Source: JABWBH01 sp964526695 (GTDB lineage Bacteria > Planctomycetota > Phycisphaerae > UBA1845). From it: a stretch of DNA of 64,000 nt. The notes under the pieces were generated by a model. It was not told where the DNA came from. It did not search any database and was given only the letters and a program-made list of their open reading frames with translations. Shown here in pieces: positions 40,426-50,978 of the stretch (positions within the stretch are counted from its first letter, which is position 1; each line of letters begins with the position of its first letter). Location: the NCBI GenBank assembly GCA_964526695.1, contig CAZGJA010000091.1:82036-146035 (forward strand), given 5' to 3'. A program made the position numbers and the translations under genes.

Positions 40426-40653
40426 CTACGTCGTGGTCAGCCCGTCAGTCGTCCCACCGCTCGCTTCGTCATCAAGGCTGATGAAGAAGGCCGAGATCAA
40501 TGTGTCCGCCAGCGAACTCGTGGTGGTCTGCAGCCCGGCCAGGAGCGTGTCACGCACGGCCGGGTCGCAGCCGCTGACTTGGAACACACCGCCGCCCGCC
40601 GCGACACACGCCACCCACTTCGCCAACCGCATGCTCAAGCCGCGCCTTGCCAT
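40426..40653 (-). CDS. Small lipoprotein, paralogue of 39988-40182
   Basis: 75 residues from ATG 40653 with AAGGAG upstream. RLAKWVACVAAGGGVFQVSGC is a signal peptide with lipobox; the mature tail DPAVRDTLLAGLQTTTSSLA and DTLISAFFISL forms one amphipathic helix, then a Gly/Thr tail. Ends before an intrinsic terminator. The order signal, Cys, short helix is the same as the neighbouring small lipoprotein. Confidence 0.65.
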   Translation of the reverse strand: MARRGLSMRLAKWVACVAAGGGVFQVSGCDPAVRDTLLAGLQTTTSSLADTLISAFFISLDDEASGGTTDGLTTT

Positions 40654-41099
40654 ACTCCGCTCCTTACTGTTGATCCCCAACCGCGCTCACGAGGGTCGCG
40701 CGGCGATGAACGCTCTCAAGGTTATCGAACGAATCAGCAAAAATCGAACAAGTCGAGCTTCGCTGCTTCCATCAAGGCTTCATCCGAGTTCCCGAAACCC
40801 ATGAACTTCATACCCATCGGTTTTGCGGACGTTGCAATTTAGTTCCGCACCACCTTTCCGGCAAGTCGCGGAAAACCCGCGGGCAGGTCAGGTCGCCGGC
40901 GACGGCTGGCCTTGGTCATGGGGCAGACGGATGACGCGGATCTCGGCGAGCCGGAATGCAGGATCGGCCTTGAGGCTGATTGAGCAATCGGCCTGCCCCG
41001 ACCCGCGAGCCGCAATGCCCAGGGTCACGGGCTCGCAGTTGGCAGCGATCCAGGGCCGCAATGCCCATTCAGGGTGCGGCCGGATATGATCCGGATCTT
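40654..41099. other. Non-coding stretch upstream of aroC
   Basis: 446 bp with no supported gene. A moderately AT-rich portion (40720-40850) may hold promoters for the divergent small-lipoprotein and aroC genes; a longer aroC frame up to 40980 has no start signal and low-complexity sequence. Confidence 0.4.
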
Positions 41100-42251
41100 A
41101 TGGCCCAGCTTACGTGTCATACCGCCGGAGAGTCGCATGGTCGTGCGCTGATCGCCTTGATCGAGGGGATGCCGGCAGGGCTGCGCATCGACATCGACGG
41201 CGTGAACGCCGAACTCGCCCGGCGGCAAGGGGGTTATGGCCGCGGCGGGCGGATGAAGATCGAGCAGGACCAGGCGGAGGTTCTTTCCGGGCTGCGCGGC
41301 GGGGTCACGCTCGGCTCGCCGATCGCCGTCCAGATCGTCAACCGTGATTGTCGCATCGACACGGCGCCGCCCGTGCATCACCCCCGCCCCGGTCATGCGG
41401 ACCTGGCGGGGAGCCTGAAGTGGCTGACGACCGACTGCCGCAACGTGCTGGAGCGCGCGTCGGCGCGGGAGACTGCGGCGCGGGTGGCCGCCGGCGCCGT
41501 CGCGCGACACGTGCTGCGGGAGTTCGAAATCGACGTCGTCGGCTTTGTGGTCGCCATCGGCGACGTGCGGGCGCAAGTTGCCGAGACCCTGAGCGCAGCG
41601 GAGTTGCGAGCCTCGCGCGACGCCAACGAAGCGTACTGCCCCGACGCCGCCGCTGCTGCGGCGATGATCGAAGCGATCCACCAGGTGAAGGTCGATCAGG
41701 ACACACTCGGCGGCGTGGTGGAGGCGCGTGTGTTCAACGCCCCGCCGGGGCTGGGCAGTTGCATGAGGTGGCAGGACAAGCTCGACGGGCGGCTGATGCA
41801 GGCGGTCGGCTCGATTCAGGCGATCAAGGGCGTGGAGATCGGGGCGGGCTTTGCGGCGGCGGCGCTTCCCGGCAGTCGCGTTCATGACGAGATCGACTTC
41901 GACGCCGCGCTTCGCGGCTCGCCGTGCCTGGGCTTTGCGCGCCGATCCAATCGCGCCGGCGGCATCGAAGGCGGCATGAGCAACGGGCAACCGATCCTCG
42001 TCCGTGCGGCCATGAAGCCCATCAGCACGCTGCTCAAAGGGCTGGACAGCGTCAACCTGATCACCAAGGAGGCGCAGCGGTCGGACTACGAGCGCAGCGA
42101 CGTGTGTGCGGTCCCGGCCGCCAGCGTCGTGGTGGAAAACGTGGTCGCCTTCGAGATCGCCCGGGCATTTCTTGAGAAGTTCGGCGGGGACACGCTGACG
42201 GAGGTGCGGGCGGCTTACGACGGATTTCTCCGCGCCGCGCGCGCGATGTAA
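41100..42251 (+). CDS. aroC: Chorismate synthase
   Basis: 383 residues from ATG 41100. Catalyses EPSP to chorismate with reduced FMN, last step of the shikimate pathway. Signatures: HTAGESHGRALIALIEGMPA near the start, YGRGGRMKIEQD, GHADLAGSLKW, ASARETAARVAAGA and GGMSNGQPILVRAAMKPI, all as in bifunctional or FMN-reductase-dependent AroC. Length is normal for the family. The tRNA-dihydrouridine synthase gene follows 33 bp downstream on the same strand, so the two are probably co-transcribed. Confidence 0.95.
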   Translation: MAQLTCHTAGESHGRALIALIEGMPAGLRIDIDGVNAELARRQGGYGRGGRMKIEQDQAEVLSGLRGGVTLGSPIAVQIVNRDCRIDTAPPVHHPRPGHADLAGSLKWLTTDCRNVLERASARETAARVAAGAVARHVLREFEIDVVGFVVAIGDVRAQVAETLSAAELRASRDANEAYCPDAAAAAAMIEAIHQVKVDQDTLGGVVEARVFNAPPGLGSCMRWQDKLDGRLMQAVGSIQAIKGVEIGAGFAAAALPGSRVHDEIDFDAALRGSPCLGFARRSNRAGGIEGGMSNGQPILVRAAMKPISTLLKGLDSVNLITKEAQRSDYERSDVCAVPAASVVVENVVAFEIARAFLEKFGGDTLTEVRAAYDGFLRAARAM

Positions 42252-42284
42252 GGACGAGTCGATCCCGCCTCCTCGCGAATCAAC

Positions 42285-43334
42285 ATGCTGGCCATCGGTC
42301 GCGTTCAACTCGCTCATCCCTTCGTTCAGGCCGCCCTCAGCGGCTACAGCGACCTGCCGATGCGTCGGATCGCCCGGCGCTGCGGGGCGTCGTACGCGCT
42401 GAACGAAGTCGTGCTCGACAAGCTGGTGCTTCAGCGCGGAAAGAAGCAGCGCGTGGTGATGGACGTGCCGGCGGACGATCACCCCGTCGGCGGGCAGCTC
42501 ATGGGCAGCGACCCGGACGTGTTCGCGCCGGCCGCGGCGGCGATGGCGCAGGCGGGATACGACGTCATCGACATCAACTTCGGCTGCCCGGTGAGCAAGG
42601 TGCTGGGGCGATGCCGGGGCGGATACATGCTTTCGCAGCCGGCGCAGGCGATCGAGATCGTGCGGCGGGTGATCGACGCGGTCGGGCGGACGCACCCCGT
42701 GACGGTCAAGATGCGCCGCGGCATGGACGACTCGCCCGAGAGCGAGCGCCACTTCTTCGCGATTCTCGACGCGGCGTTCGAACTGGGCGCATCCGCGATC
42801 ACGGTCCACGGACGCACGGTGCGGCAGAAGTACGTCGGGGCGAGCAACTGGGAGTTTCTCGCCCGCGTGAAGCGCCACGTGGGCGGGCGCACGATCCTGG
42901 GCAGCGGCGATCTGTTCGACGCCCCGGCCTGCGTTCGCATGATGCGCGAGACGGGCGTGGACGGCGTGACGATCGCGCGCGGGGGCATCGGCAATCCGTG
43001 GATTTTCGGCGAGTGCGTCGCGCTGGCGCGCGGCGAGCCGCTGCCCCCTCCGCCCTCCGTGCCCGAGCAGGGGCGCATCATCGCCGAGCACTTCCGCGAG
43101 ACCGTGGATCACGTCGGCGAGCACAAGGCCGGCCAGGTGATGCGCAAGTTCGGCATCAAGTATTCCGAGCTGCATCCCGGCGGACGGGCCGTGCGCGACG
43201 CGTTCATCCGCGCCACGACGACCGCGGAGTTCCAACGCGTGCTGGATGAGTGGTACGCGCCGGACAGGGCGTGGCCCGAGACGCGCCGGCGCGAGGGCTT
43301 CGGCGACCTGATCGCAGCGGGCGCATGCGAATAA
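42285..43334 (+). CDS. dus: tRNA-dihydrouridine synthase
   Basis: 349 residues. FMN-dependent reduction of uridines in tRNA D-loops. Signatures: VQAALSGYSDLPMRRIARR, NEVVLDK, IDINFGCPVSKVLGR with the catalytic Cys, VTVKMRRG, ITVHGRTVRQKY (conserved His/Arg), and GVTIARGGIGNPWIF. The usual Gly-rich segment after the Cys loop reads GRCRGGYML, a divergent version seen in deep-branching members. Downstream of aroC and convergent with groEL, separated by a hairpin. Confidence 0.92.
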   Translation: MLAIGRVQLAHPFVQAALSGYSDLPMRRIARRCGASYALNEVVLDKLVLQRGKKQRVVMDVPADDHPVGGQLMGSDPDVFAPAAAAMAQAGYDVIDINFGCPVSKVLGRCRGGYMLSQPAQAIEIVRRVIDAVGRTHPVTVKMRRGMDDSPESERHFFAILDAAFELGASAITVHGRTVRQKYVGASNWEFLARVKRHVGGRTILGSGDLFDAPACVRMMRETGVDGVTIARGGIGNPWIFGECVALARGEPLPPPPSVPEQGRIIAEHFRETVDHVGEHKAGQVMRKFGIKYSELHPGGRAVRDAFIRATTTAEFQRVLDEWYAPDRAWPETRRREGFGDLIAAGACE

Positions 43335-43384
43335 CCCGTGCGAGTGTGCTGCTTCCTTGAGACAGCAACGTATCCGAAACGGAG

Positions 43385-43580
43385 ATGGCGGGCGAGGACG
43401 CCCGCCCCCCGCAAGTCAGCCCCCCAAGATTCAACGTTGTGAGCTTTGAGAGGCGGTACCCGAGCGAAGCCACCACTTCTCAAGCCCGCATCACGGACCA
43501 ACAACTCCACATCACCGACCAACAACTCCGCATCACGGACCGACGAAGCGCCGCGTTCCGCCGACCCCTCGCAAACGCAA
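43385..43580. other. Intergenic repeat remnant
   Basis: Three near-copies of a ~24-bp phrase containing CATCACCGACCAACAACTCC lie at about 43490-43545, in the 370-bp gap between dus and groEL. No gene supported. Confidence 0.5.
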
Positions 43581-43614
43581 ACGACCCCTGCGGAAGCAAA
43601 TCCGCAAGGGTCGT
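43581..43614. terminator. Bidirectional hairpin between dus and groEL
   Basis: ACGACCCCTGCGGA pairs with TCCGCAAGGGTCGT around a 6-base loop. There is no long U-run, so termination efficiency is unclear, but its position between convergent genes fits a shared transcription end. Confidence 0.5.
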
Positions 43615-43704
43615 CAGCTAATCCGTGCTGCGAACGGCACATCTCCGGGCGCTCATCGTGTCTGATGCCCCATTCGCCATTCACCATTCGGCATTCGCCA
43701 TTTC

Positions 43705-45375
<1,671 letters not shown>

Positions 45376-45423
45376 GTGCACCTTACTCCTAATAATCAAT
45401 CCGAATCGGTTTCAATGCCTGGG

Positions 45424-45639
45424 CTATCGTTTTCTTTTCGATTTCGAAAGTGCGAACTCTGCGAGTTCGTTCCAACTCAAGGGATGCCCGTACGTGTGGT
45501 CTGCCGGTACCCACTCAATCCCACCTTTGCTCGCTTTGAGCGTGCCGAATTTGTTCGACCCTTTCTTGACGGGGAAGACCACGTCCGCCTTTCCGAGCGG
45601 GCGCCCTGGAACAGTGAACTTGACTTCATGCGATGCCAC
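45424..45639 (-). CDS. Small protein in the gro cluster, unknown
   Basis: 71 residues from GTG 45639 with AAGGA upstream. The pattern KADVVFPVKKGSNKFGTLKA, SKGGIEWVPADHTYG and LSWNELAEFA is a compact beta-beta-alpha layout resembling small single-strand-DNA/RNA-binding or PC4-like hypotheticals, ending in a Lys/Arg-rich tail. It follows the BolA-like gene by 96 bp and precedes groEL by 48 bp. Function unknown. Confidence 0.6.
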   Translation of the reverse strand: MASHEVKFTVPGRPLGKADVVFPVKKGSNKFGTLKASKGGIEWVPADHTYGHPLSWNELAEFALSKSKRKR

Positions 45640-45735
45640 TGCGAAATTTCCTTCACTTCAGGCTTCGAGCAGGAGGGCGCTGAGTTAGCCCCGTTCACGA
45701 CCCAACCACGCCCGGCACGCCCGGCTCGTCCAAGC

Positions 45736-46008
45736 TCATCCGTCTTCCGTCAAATCCACGTCCCACTCCTCAGGTGTATAGGTGAGCAGCATGCTGATCA
45801 GCTCAACTTCCTGAGGGGCTATCTGCGCTTTACGCACGGCCTCGTCGAGGGCGTCACGCATGAGCCGCCGGCGATCGGGATAATCCAAATCGAGGAACTT
45901 GGGTGAAATCACGTGACCGCAAATCCGTCCATTGGGCAGCGTATCAAGGCGTGCCTCACCCCCAAGCGTACCGACGAGGATGGATTTCACTTTTTCCTGG
46001 AGGTGCAT
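45736..46008 (-). CDS. BolA/IbaG-like small protein
   Basis: 90 residues; ATG with GAGG at suitable spacing. The order CGHVISPKFLDLDYPDRRRL, a helix (MRDALDEAV) and VELISMLLTYTPEEW is similar in outline to BolA-type proteins, which end in a TPxEW motif. The signature Cys/His metal ligands are not obvious beyond one GHV. It overlaps the HEPN gene by 22 bp. BolA partners monothiol glutaredoxins; I see none nearby. The assignment is tentative. Confidence 0.5.
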   Translation of the reverse strand: MHLQEKVKSILVGTLGGEARLDTLPNGRICGHVISPKFLDLDYPDRRRLMRDALDEAVRKAQIAPQEVELISMLLTYTPEEWDVDLTEDG

Positions 46009-46448
46009 ACTCTCTCGCCTCTGCTCACGACAATCTCCGCCGCGTTAAGGACCGAACGCGCATTCGCTTTCTCAGGGTCGCCGACAACGCGCCTGCCTCG
46101 AATTCTGCGCATCCGACCCGTTCGCTGGAGTTGTTTCGAGAACCTGGCGGAACCCGTAAACCGCAGATCATTTCTCCAGATCACCGCCAATTCGTTCACC
46201 GCATCCGCGACGGCGTCATCCTCGCTTCTATGGAACATTCCCAGATCCCGCGCCTGCTTCAGGTGCTCACGAAGATCATGACCCAGCTCCAGTTCACGAT
46301 GCCTGACGATCAAGCAGCGCAGCATGCTTTGGGCGGCGCGACCCGCAAGATAGATGGCGCCACGCCACCGTCCTGATTCGTAAAGCTCATTGGCTTCGTC
46401 AAGACGGCAAAGTGCGCCTTCTCGATAGTCCTGCGGGCCAAGGGACAT
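45987..46448 (-). CDS. HEPN-domain protein
   Basis: 153 residues, starting 2 bp after the groES stop codon. The profile YREGALCRLDEANELYESGR ... AIYLAGRAAQSMLRCLIVR ... HDLREHLKQARDLGMF ... AVNELAVIWRNDLRF is a HEPN four-helix core. The usual RxxxxH RNase motif is replaced by RNDLRF, so RNase activity is doubtful. Its position inside the groES-groEL cluster and its coupling with the BolA-like gene are unusual. HEPN proteins often pair with a nucleotidyltransferase antitoxin, but none is nearby. Confidence 0.65.
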   Translation of the reverse strand: MSLGPQDYREGALCRLDEANELYESGRWRGAIYLAGRAAQSMLRCLIVRHRELELGHDLREHLKQARDLGMFHRSEDDAVADAVNELAVIWRNDLRFTGSARFSKQLQRTGRMRRIRGRRVVGDPEKANARSVLNAAEIVVSRGERVCTSRKK

Positions 46449-46450
46449 CG

Positions 46451-46750
46451 CTACTTCTCAATCACCCCCAGCACGTCCGACTCGTCCATGATCAGGTACT
46501 CGTTGCCCGACATCTTGATGTCGCTGCCCGCGTAGCTGGTGAACACGACCTCGTCGTTGACCCGCAGTTGCATCGGGCTGCGCGTCCCGTCATCCAGCAG
46601 CTTGCCCGTGCCCACCGCCAGAACGATGCCGCGCTTCGGCTTCTCCTTGGCTGTGTCGGGAAGGACGATGCCCCCCGCCGTCTTCTCCTCCGCCTCCAGC
46701 CGCTTGACGATGATCTTGTCGTTGAGGGGCTTGATGTTCAGCTTGGCCAC
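46451..46750 (-). CDS. groES: Co-chaperonin GroES (Cpn10)
   Basis: 99 residues from GTG 46750, AGGAGG nine bases upstream. IKPLNDKIIVKRLEAEEKTA, GGIVLPDTAKEKPKRG, VLAVGTGKLLDDG and GNEYLIMDESDVLGVIE are typical Cpn10 features, including the mobile loop. First gene of the leftward gro cluster. I searched the upstream 250 bp by eye for a CIRCE repeat (TTAGCACTC/GAGTGCTAA) and found none, so control is probably not by HrcA. A GTTATGCT-like -10 exists upstream near 46878. Confidence 0.95.
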   Translation of the reverse strand: MAKLNIKPLNDKIIVKRLEAEEKTAGGIVLPDTAKEKPKRGIVLAVGTGKLLDDGTRSPMQLRVNDEVVFTSYAGSDIKMSGNEYLIMDESDVLGVIEK

Positions 46751-46998
46751 GTGGTCAGTCCTCCTGCACGAAAAACCGGGGTGTCGCAAAAGTCAAAACG
46801 CACCTCTCCCATCCCTCCGCGATGCAACCCATGTGCCGCCGCCAGCGCCGTCCACGGGATGCCGATCGGAGAGCATAACTTATTTGCCAGAAACAGGATA
46901 GGGCGGGGCGTCGCGGTCGGGGCAGCGTCTATCGCCGCAGCGCCCGCTGCAATCTTGGCACAGGCGGTAGCCGTCGCGGTGCGACCTCTGACAGATTG

Positions 46999-49791
46999 TC
47001 AGCCGCCTTCAGGCCGATCTGGAAGCGGCTTCGGTGGGCCGGTCAGCTTCGCTCGAACCTCCTCCCGCAGCCACTCGATCGCCCCGCGTTCGTCGTCGCT
47101 GAATCGCCGGATGACCTCCCAGACGGGACGGGCGGCGTCCAGGTCGAGTGATCGGCTCAGGCTCGCTTCCGCGTCTTTCAGGGTTCCCGGCTCGCTCGAA
47201 GCGTCGCCGGCCTGCAGTTGGCACTCGCCCAGCAGCCGCCACGCGGAGGGGTCCGACGGGTAAAGCTGAACCACGCGCTGGGCGGCCTCCACTGCGCGGC
47301 GCAGGTGTTCCGCACGCTGCGTCCCGGTTGGCTCGGATTCAGACGTCAACCGTGAGGCCGCGGCCTGTTCGATGCGCGCGACGCGTCGTGAAATCTCCGC
47401 GCGAGAAGGATCGCGCCGCTTCGCCTCGTCCAATGCGACGCGGACTTCGCCGAACCACTCCGGCGAAACGGGCAGAGCACCGCCCACGCACAGCGACGCC
47501 AGCCATTCGCCCTGCTCCACGCACGGCGTCGGATCCCATGAGTCCAGCCGGGCCGCGTCGTCGAATCGCCCCAGCACGCGCCGCACGGCCGCCTCCACGA
47601 CATCGCGCCGCGCCGCGTCGTTGGCGAACTGCCGCGGAGGCACGCTTCGCCTCGCCAGCTCTCGCGCCTCGGCGAGAGCGCGGTTCGACTGCCCCACGAC
47701 CCATGTCTGCCACGCCGTGAAGCCGAGCAGGATCAGGATCGCCGACGTCACCAGCGAGCAAGCCACGCGGGGGAAGGGTGTTCTGTGTGCGGCTTCGTCT
47801 TGTCTCTCGGTTCGCGAACTCGGCGCCGCAGTTTCCATGGGCGTGTGCCGCATCGAAGCGGCCAGCGCATACAGCGCCAGCGCCGTCGTGGCCGACGCGG
47901 GAACGAACAGCGCGAAGTTAACGGTGTCCTGAATGACAAACGCCGCAAGCCCCGCGCAGGCGCCCGCGAACATCAGAGGTTCGGTCGCGGCGAAAGGGAC
48001 CATCGACGCACAATCCCCGGCCTTTCGTTGTGCCGATGAACTGCGTTCCACGGAAGCGCCGGGCAGAGCAACCAGCAGGAACGCGGCGATCCAAACCGGC
48101 AGCGCGACGTAGGTCTGCAGCAGCATGAACGCCCCGCTGTCGGCTCCGAGCAGCGGCAGGCGGATGCCGAAGATGACCAACGCCAGCACGAGCGATTGAA
48201 TGACGACGGTCCGTCGCGAAGGCGGATCCCGATGGGCTTCGAGCGGGAGAGCTACGCGAGTTGCTTCGGTCCCGGGGATCGAAACCCCGTCGCCCGCGCG
48301 CTCGCCACCCGCGCGCCCGCCGCCCGGACCGCCGACTCCCGCCAGCCACGCGCTTCCGCCGATCAGCAGCGTCATCAGGCCCGCCAAGCCGAGCACGCCG
48401 AAATCCGCCGCCGCCTGCACGACGAAGTTGTGCGGGCTGGCCACTTCCTCCGGGCTTTCGATCGACTTGTATTGAACGTAGTGGCGGCCGAAGTTTTCGC
48501 GCCCCACGCCGGTCCAGAGGTGATCGCGAATCATGCCCGCCGACGCCGTCCAGTATTGCCAGCGGAAGTTCAGCGACGCGCCCGGCAGCGACTTGTGATA
48601 AAGCCCGTGTCCGATCGCCGCCGCCGCGCTCATTGCCACGCCCAGCCACGCGGCCACAAACACCGCGCGCCGCCGTCGCTCCACAAAAACGCGCCATGCG
48701 GCCCATCGCCGAAGCACCGCCGCGCCGACCCATACCACCCCGACCAGAGCAAGGCTCGCCAGTGCCCCCGTGCTGCCGGTAAGGAACATCGCGAGCACGA
48801 GCATCGCAATCAGCAGGATGCTCAGCGCGCCGACCCATCCGGCCCCTTGCGAGTCGTCAGCGCTGGAGAGGACGCCCTCAGAACCCCCCACGCCAGTGGG
48901 GGGCCGACCTTCGGCAGTGTTCCGCGGCGCATTCGCGATCATGCGCTGCGGCGCATGATCCGAGCCGCGACCGTAAGGGAGCGCGCCCTGCGGCGCATGA
49001 TCCGTGCCGCGACCGTCAGGGAGCGGTTCCGACGGGTTCCGAGACACCGCTTCCTTACGGGCGCGGCTCTGATCGGGCACCGCTTCCTTGCAGGCGCGGC
49101 TCTGTTGCCGCGATCGCGCTGCGGCGCCAGCGGCTACCGCGCCCGTCAGCGCCAGTGCGACCATCGCCAGGTATCCGCCGGCCACGTTGCCGTGATAGAA
49201 GAACCCGTCCGGCTCCCCGGCGCGCAGCCGCGCCTCGTACATGCGCACGATGGCCGAGTCGAGCGGCACGCCGCGCTCCCGCCAGAACTCCGTGCGATGC
49301 TCCTCGTAAAACCGCCGCGTTTCCGGCAGCGAGAAGTAGGCCTCGTCGAGGCACTCCACCGCGTTCGCCGACGCCGAGGCGACGATCACGCCGAGCAGCA
49401 CGCGCCGCCGCCATCGCGTGGTCACTTCCTGCACCAGCGCCATCGCCAGCACCGGCAGGCACAGCCAGTCGATCGCGGCATTGACCGCCACGCGCTTCTG
49501 CTGCGCGAACGCGCACGACACGCCCGCCGCGACGACCAGCAGCAGGAATCCCCACTCCAGCCCCGTCCGCCGATACGTCCGCGTCCACGCCCGACGCGCG
49601 ATCAGCCCGGTGGCGGCCGCGAGAATCGCCAGATCCACCCCCAGCGTCCGCACCGGCATCGCCGGCAGAAGCTGCGAAACGCCGGACGAAATCACGTCCT
49701 GCGCGGAATCAAACGTCTCCCCGATCAGAGGCCGCAGACCCACCACGACGAGCAGGATCAGGAGCGGAATGCGACGGAGGATGAGGTTCAC
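46999..49791 (-). CDS. O-antigen ligase/polymerase-like membrane protein
   Basis: About 930 residues from GTG 49791 (a start at 49887 would overlap the neighbour). Multiple hydrophobic helices start at IPLLILLVVVGL; the Wzy_C signature is visible (SAGMIRDHLWTGVGRENFG, ASPHNFVVQAAADFGVLGLA). The C-terminal ~250 residues are a soluble TPR-like part (CVEQGEWLASL, LYPSDPSAWRLLGECQLQAG). It joins or extends surface polysaccharide at the membrane. A Pro/Arg/Gly-rich insertion encoded by genomic repeats (48945-49075) sits between early helices. Other surface-polysaccharide genes lie at 54369-59191. Confidence 0.8.
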   Translation of the reverse strand: MNLILRRIPLLILLVVVGLRPLIGETFDSAQDVISSGVSQLLPAMPVRTLGVDLAILAAATGLIARRAWTRTYRRTGLEWGFLLLVVAAGVSCAFAQQKRVAVNAAIDWLCLPVLAMALVQEVTTRWRRRVLLGVIVASASANAVECLDEAYFSLPETRRFYEEHRTEFWRERGVPLDSAIVRMYEARLRAGEPDGFFYHGNVAGGYLAMVALALTGAVAAGAAARSRQQSRACKEAVPDQSRARKEAVSRNPSEPLPDGRGTDHAPQGALPYGRGSDHAPQRMIANAPRNTAEGRPPTGVGGSEGVLSSADDSQGAGWVGALSILLIAMLVLAMFLTGSTGALASLALVGVVWVGAAVLRRWAAWRVFVERRRRAVFVAAWLGVAMSAAAAIGHGLYHKSLPGASLNFRWQYWTASAGMIRDHLWTGVGRENFGRHYVQYKSIESPEEVASPHNFVVQAAADFGVLGLAGLMTLLIGGSAWLAGVGGPGGGRAGGERAGDGVSIPGTEATRVALPLEAHRDPPSRRTVVIQSLVLALVIFGIRLPLLGADSGAFMLLQTYVALPVWIAAFLLVALPGASVERSSSAQRKAGDCASMVPFAATEPLMFAGACAGLAAFVIQDTVNFALFVPASATTALALYALAASMRHTPMETAAPSSRTERQDEAAHRTPFPRVACSLVTSAILILLGFTAWQTWVVGQSNRALAEARELARRSVPPRQFANDAARRDVVEAAVRRVLGRFDDAARLDSWDPTPCVEQGEWLASLCVGGALPVSPEWFGEVRVALDEAKRRDPSRAEISRRVARIEQAAASRLTSESEPTGTQRAEHLRRAVEAAQRVVQLYPSDPSAWRLLGECQLQAGDASSEPGTLKDAEASLSRSLDLDAARPVWEVIRRFSDDERGAIEWLREEVRAKLTGPPKPLPDRPEGG
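48945..49075. repeat. Repeat copies inserted in the O-antigen ligase gene
   Basis: GCGCATGATCCGAGCCGCGA and GCGCATGATCCGTGCCGCGA, each followed by a CCGT-AGGGAGCG segment, lie 40 bp apart; a diverged third piece follows. They encode LPDGRGTDHAPQ and LPYGRGSDHAPQ, a phrase seen in planctomycete intergenic repeats. The insertion kept the frame open. Confidence 0.7.
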
Positions 49792-49825
49792 GGGATGTGC
49801 CGGGCGCGCGGATGCGACGCGGTGC

Positions 49826-50662
49826 TTACCACCAGATGGACTTCCATGCCCAGTAGCATACCACCCACGCGACGGTCCACGCCACACGCGCCGCCCAGAA
49901 CTCCGGCGTGATCCGTCGCGAACCCCGAACCGTGGTGGCAGGCGTGATGGCGCTGCCGCATTCCGGGCAGCGCGGCGTCGTCAGACCGGTGAGGTTGTAG
50001 CCGCAGGGTCGGCAGTGCGGTGTCGTGCCTTGGCGCGGCCACTGGCGAACCATCGGCACGGCGACGGACACGATCGCGCCAAGGATGGACGCCATGCCGG
50101 CTAGCGCGTGCATCGCTGTGAGGCCCGAAACCAAAGTCGCCGTCACCCACCCCATGTCGCTTAGCACGTCGTCATAGGACTTGTCGCGGACGTCAACAAC
50201 GCGATATGAGATTCCGTCCGCCTCGTACGCCTTGGTGAGGCGCCTGACGAAATCCTCCGTGCGATATCCAAGCCCGGCCTCGATGGTTACCGGCTGGGTG
50301 CGGAGAAAGCCCGCTTCACACGTCACACGCCAGGTGAACGCGACCCGATCCGGCTCCTCGCCGTTGTATTGTTCAGAAGCGGTGTTGGCCATCCTGTAAT
50401 AGTCCGGATCACGCAGACTCGTGGAGCTGGGCCCACGTAATCCGCTCAGTCGATTGGGCTTGGCCAGGCAAGCGGGATCCTGCATCACCGACTTGATCCA
50501 GTCCCGGTATTCCTGTTCGAATTCTGTGCAGATCTGATCGGTCGTCGCGGTCAACTTGACAAAGGAGTTCAGCCTCAGCAAGCCCGCACGGGCAAGCAAC
50601 TTCGTGGTGACGAGAGCCGTCAATGCGATGGCGATGAGAACCCAGTAGCGCACCGGAGACAT
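49826..50662 (-). CDS. Membrane protein with zinc ribbon, unknown
   Basis: About 278 residues from ATG 50662; the frame is open further upstream but there the sequence reads better in another frame. One N-terminal membrane helix (YWVLIAIALTALVTTKLL), an extracytoplasmic part, helices at MHALAGMASILGAIVSVAVP and ARVAWTVAWVVCYWAW, and a ribbon CRPCGYNLTGLTTPRCPECG between them. The ribbon type equals that in the prophage cargo gene at 16562-17056. Function unknown. Confidence 0.65.
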   Translation of the reverse strand: MSPVRYWVLIAIALTALVTTKLLARAGLLRLNSFVKLTATTDQICTEFEQEYRDWIKSVMQDPACLAKPNRLSGLRGPSSTSLRDPDYYRMANTASEQYNGEEPDRVAFTWRVTCEAGFLRTQPVTIEAGLGYRTEDFVRRLTKAYEADGISYRVVDVRDKSYDDVLSDMGWVTATLVSGLTAMHALAGMASILGAIVSVAVPMVRQWPRQGTTPHCRPCGYNLTGLTTPRCPECGSAITPATTVRGSRRITPEFWAARVAWTVAWVVCYWAWKSIWW

Positions 50663-50745
50663 CTGCCTGACGCCCTCAGGGCGTTCCTCCACACGTAACT
50701 CAGGGAGCACAGGTCGATCGCCCGCCATCTGACTGGTCTCACCCT

Positions 50746-50817
50746 TCAAAACGGCGTCCCGCATTCTGGGCAGCGACGCTCCGGCAGCCCTCGGAAATTG
50801 TACCCGCAACGCATGTG
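50746..50817 (-). pseudogene. Remnant zinc ribbon upstream of the membrane protein
   Basis: A minus-strand frame ending TGA at 50746 reads CDHMRCGYNFRGLPERRCPE then CGTPF and stop. This is a complete CGYN...CPECG ribbon without any upstream gene body, and a different frame from the membrane protein downstream. Probably the tail end of a lost or frame-shifted paralogue. The rest of 50663-50978 is the divergent promoter region. Confidence 0.45.
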
Positions 50818-50978
50818 GTCGCATTCTAGCCGACGGCTTACGTATTCGAGGCTGCTTCTGAACCGATAATCGAACCTGCACGCCTCCAGGGTTGACCTCC
50901 GGCCGCGGCACGCCTAATAATCAGCAACGACAACCCCCTTTTGCATCGAGCGCGCCGGCCAGGGAAGGACGAGTGTCC

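Noticed and set aside
41025..43235. 736-codon minus-strand open frame
   Set aside because: Antisense to aroC and dus, which have full family signatures.
46751..46998. CIRCE element upstream of groES
   Set aside because: No TTAGCACTC/GAGTGCTAA inverted repeat found on reading both strands.
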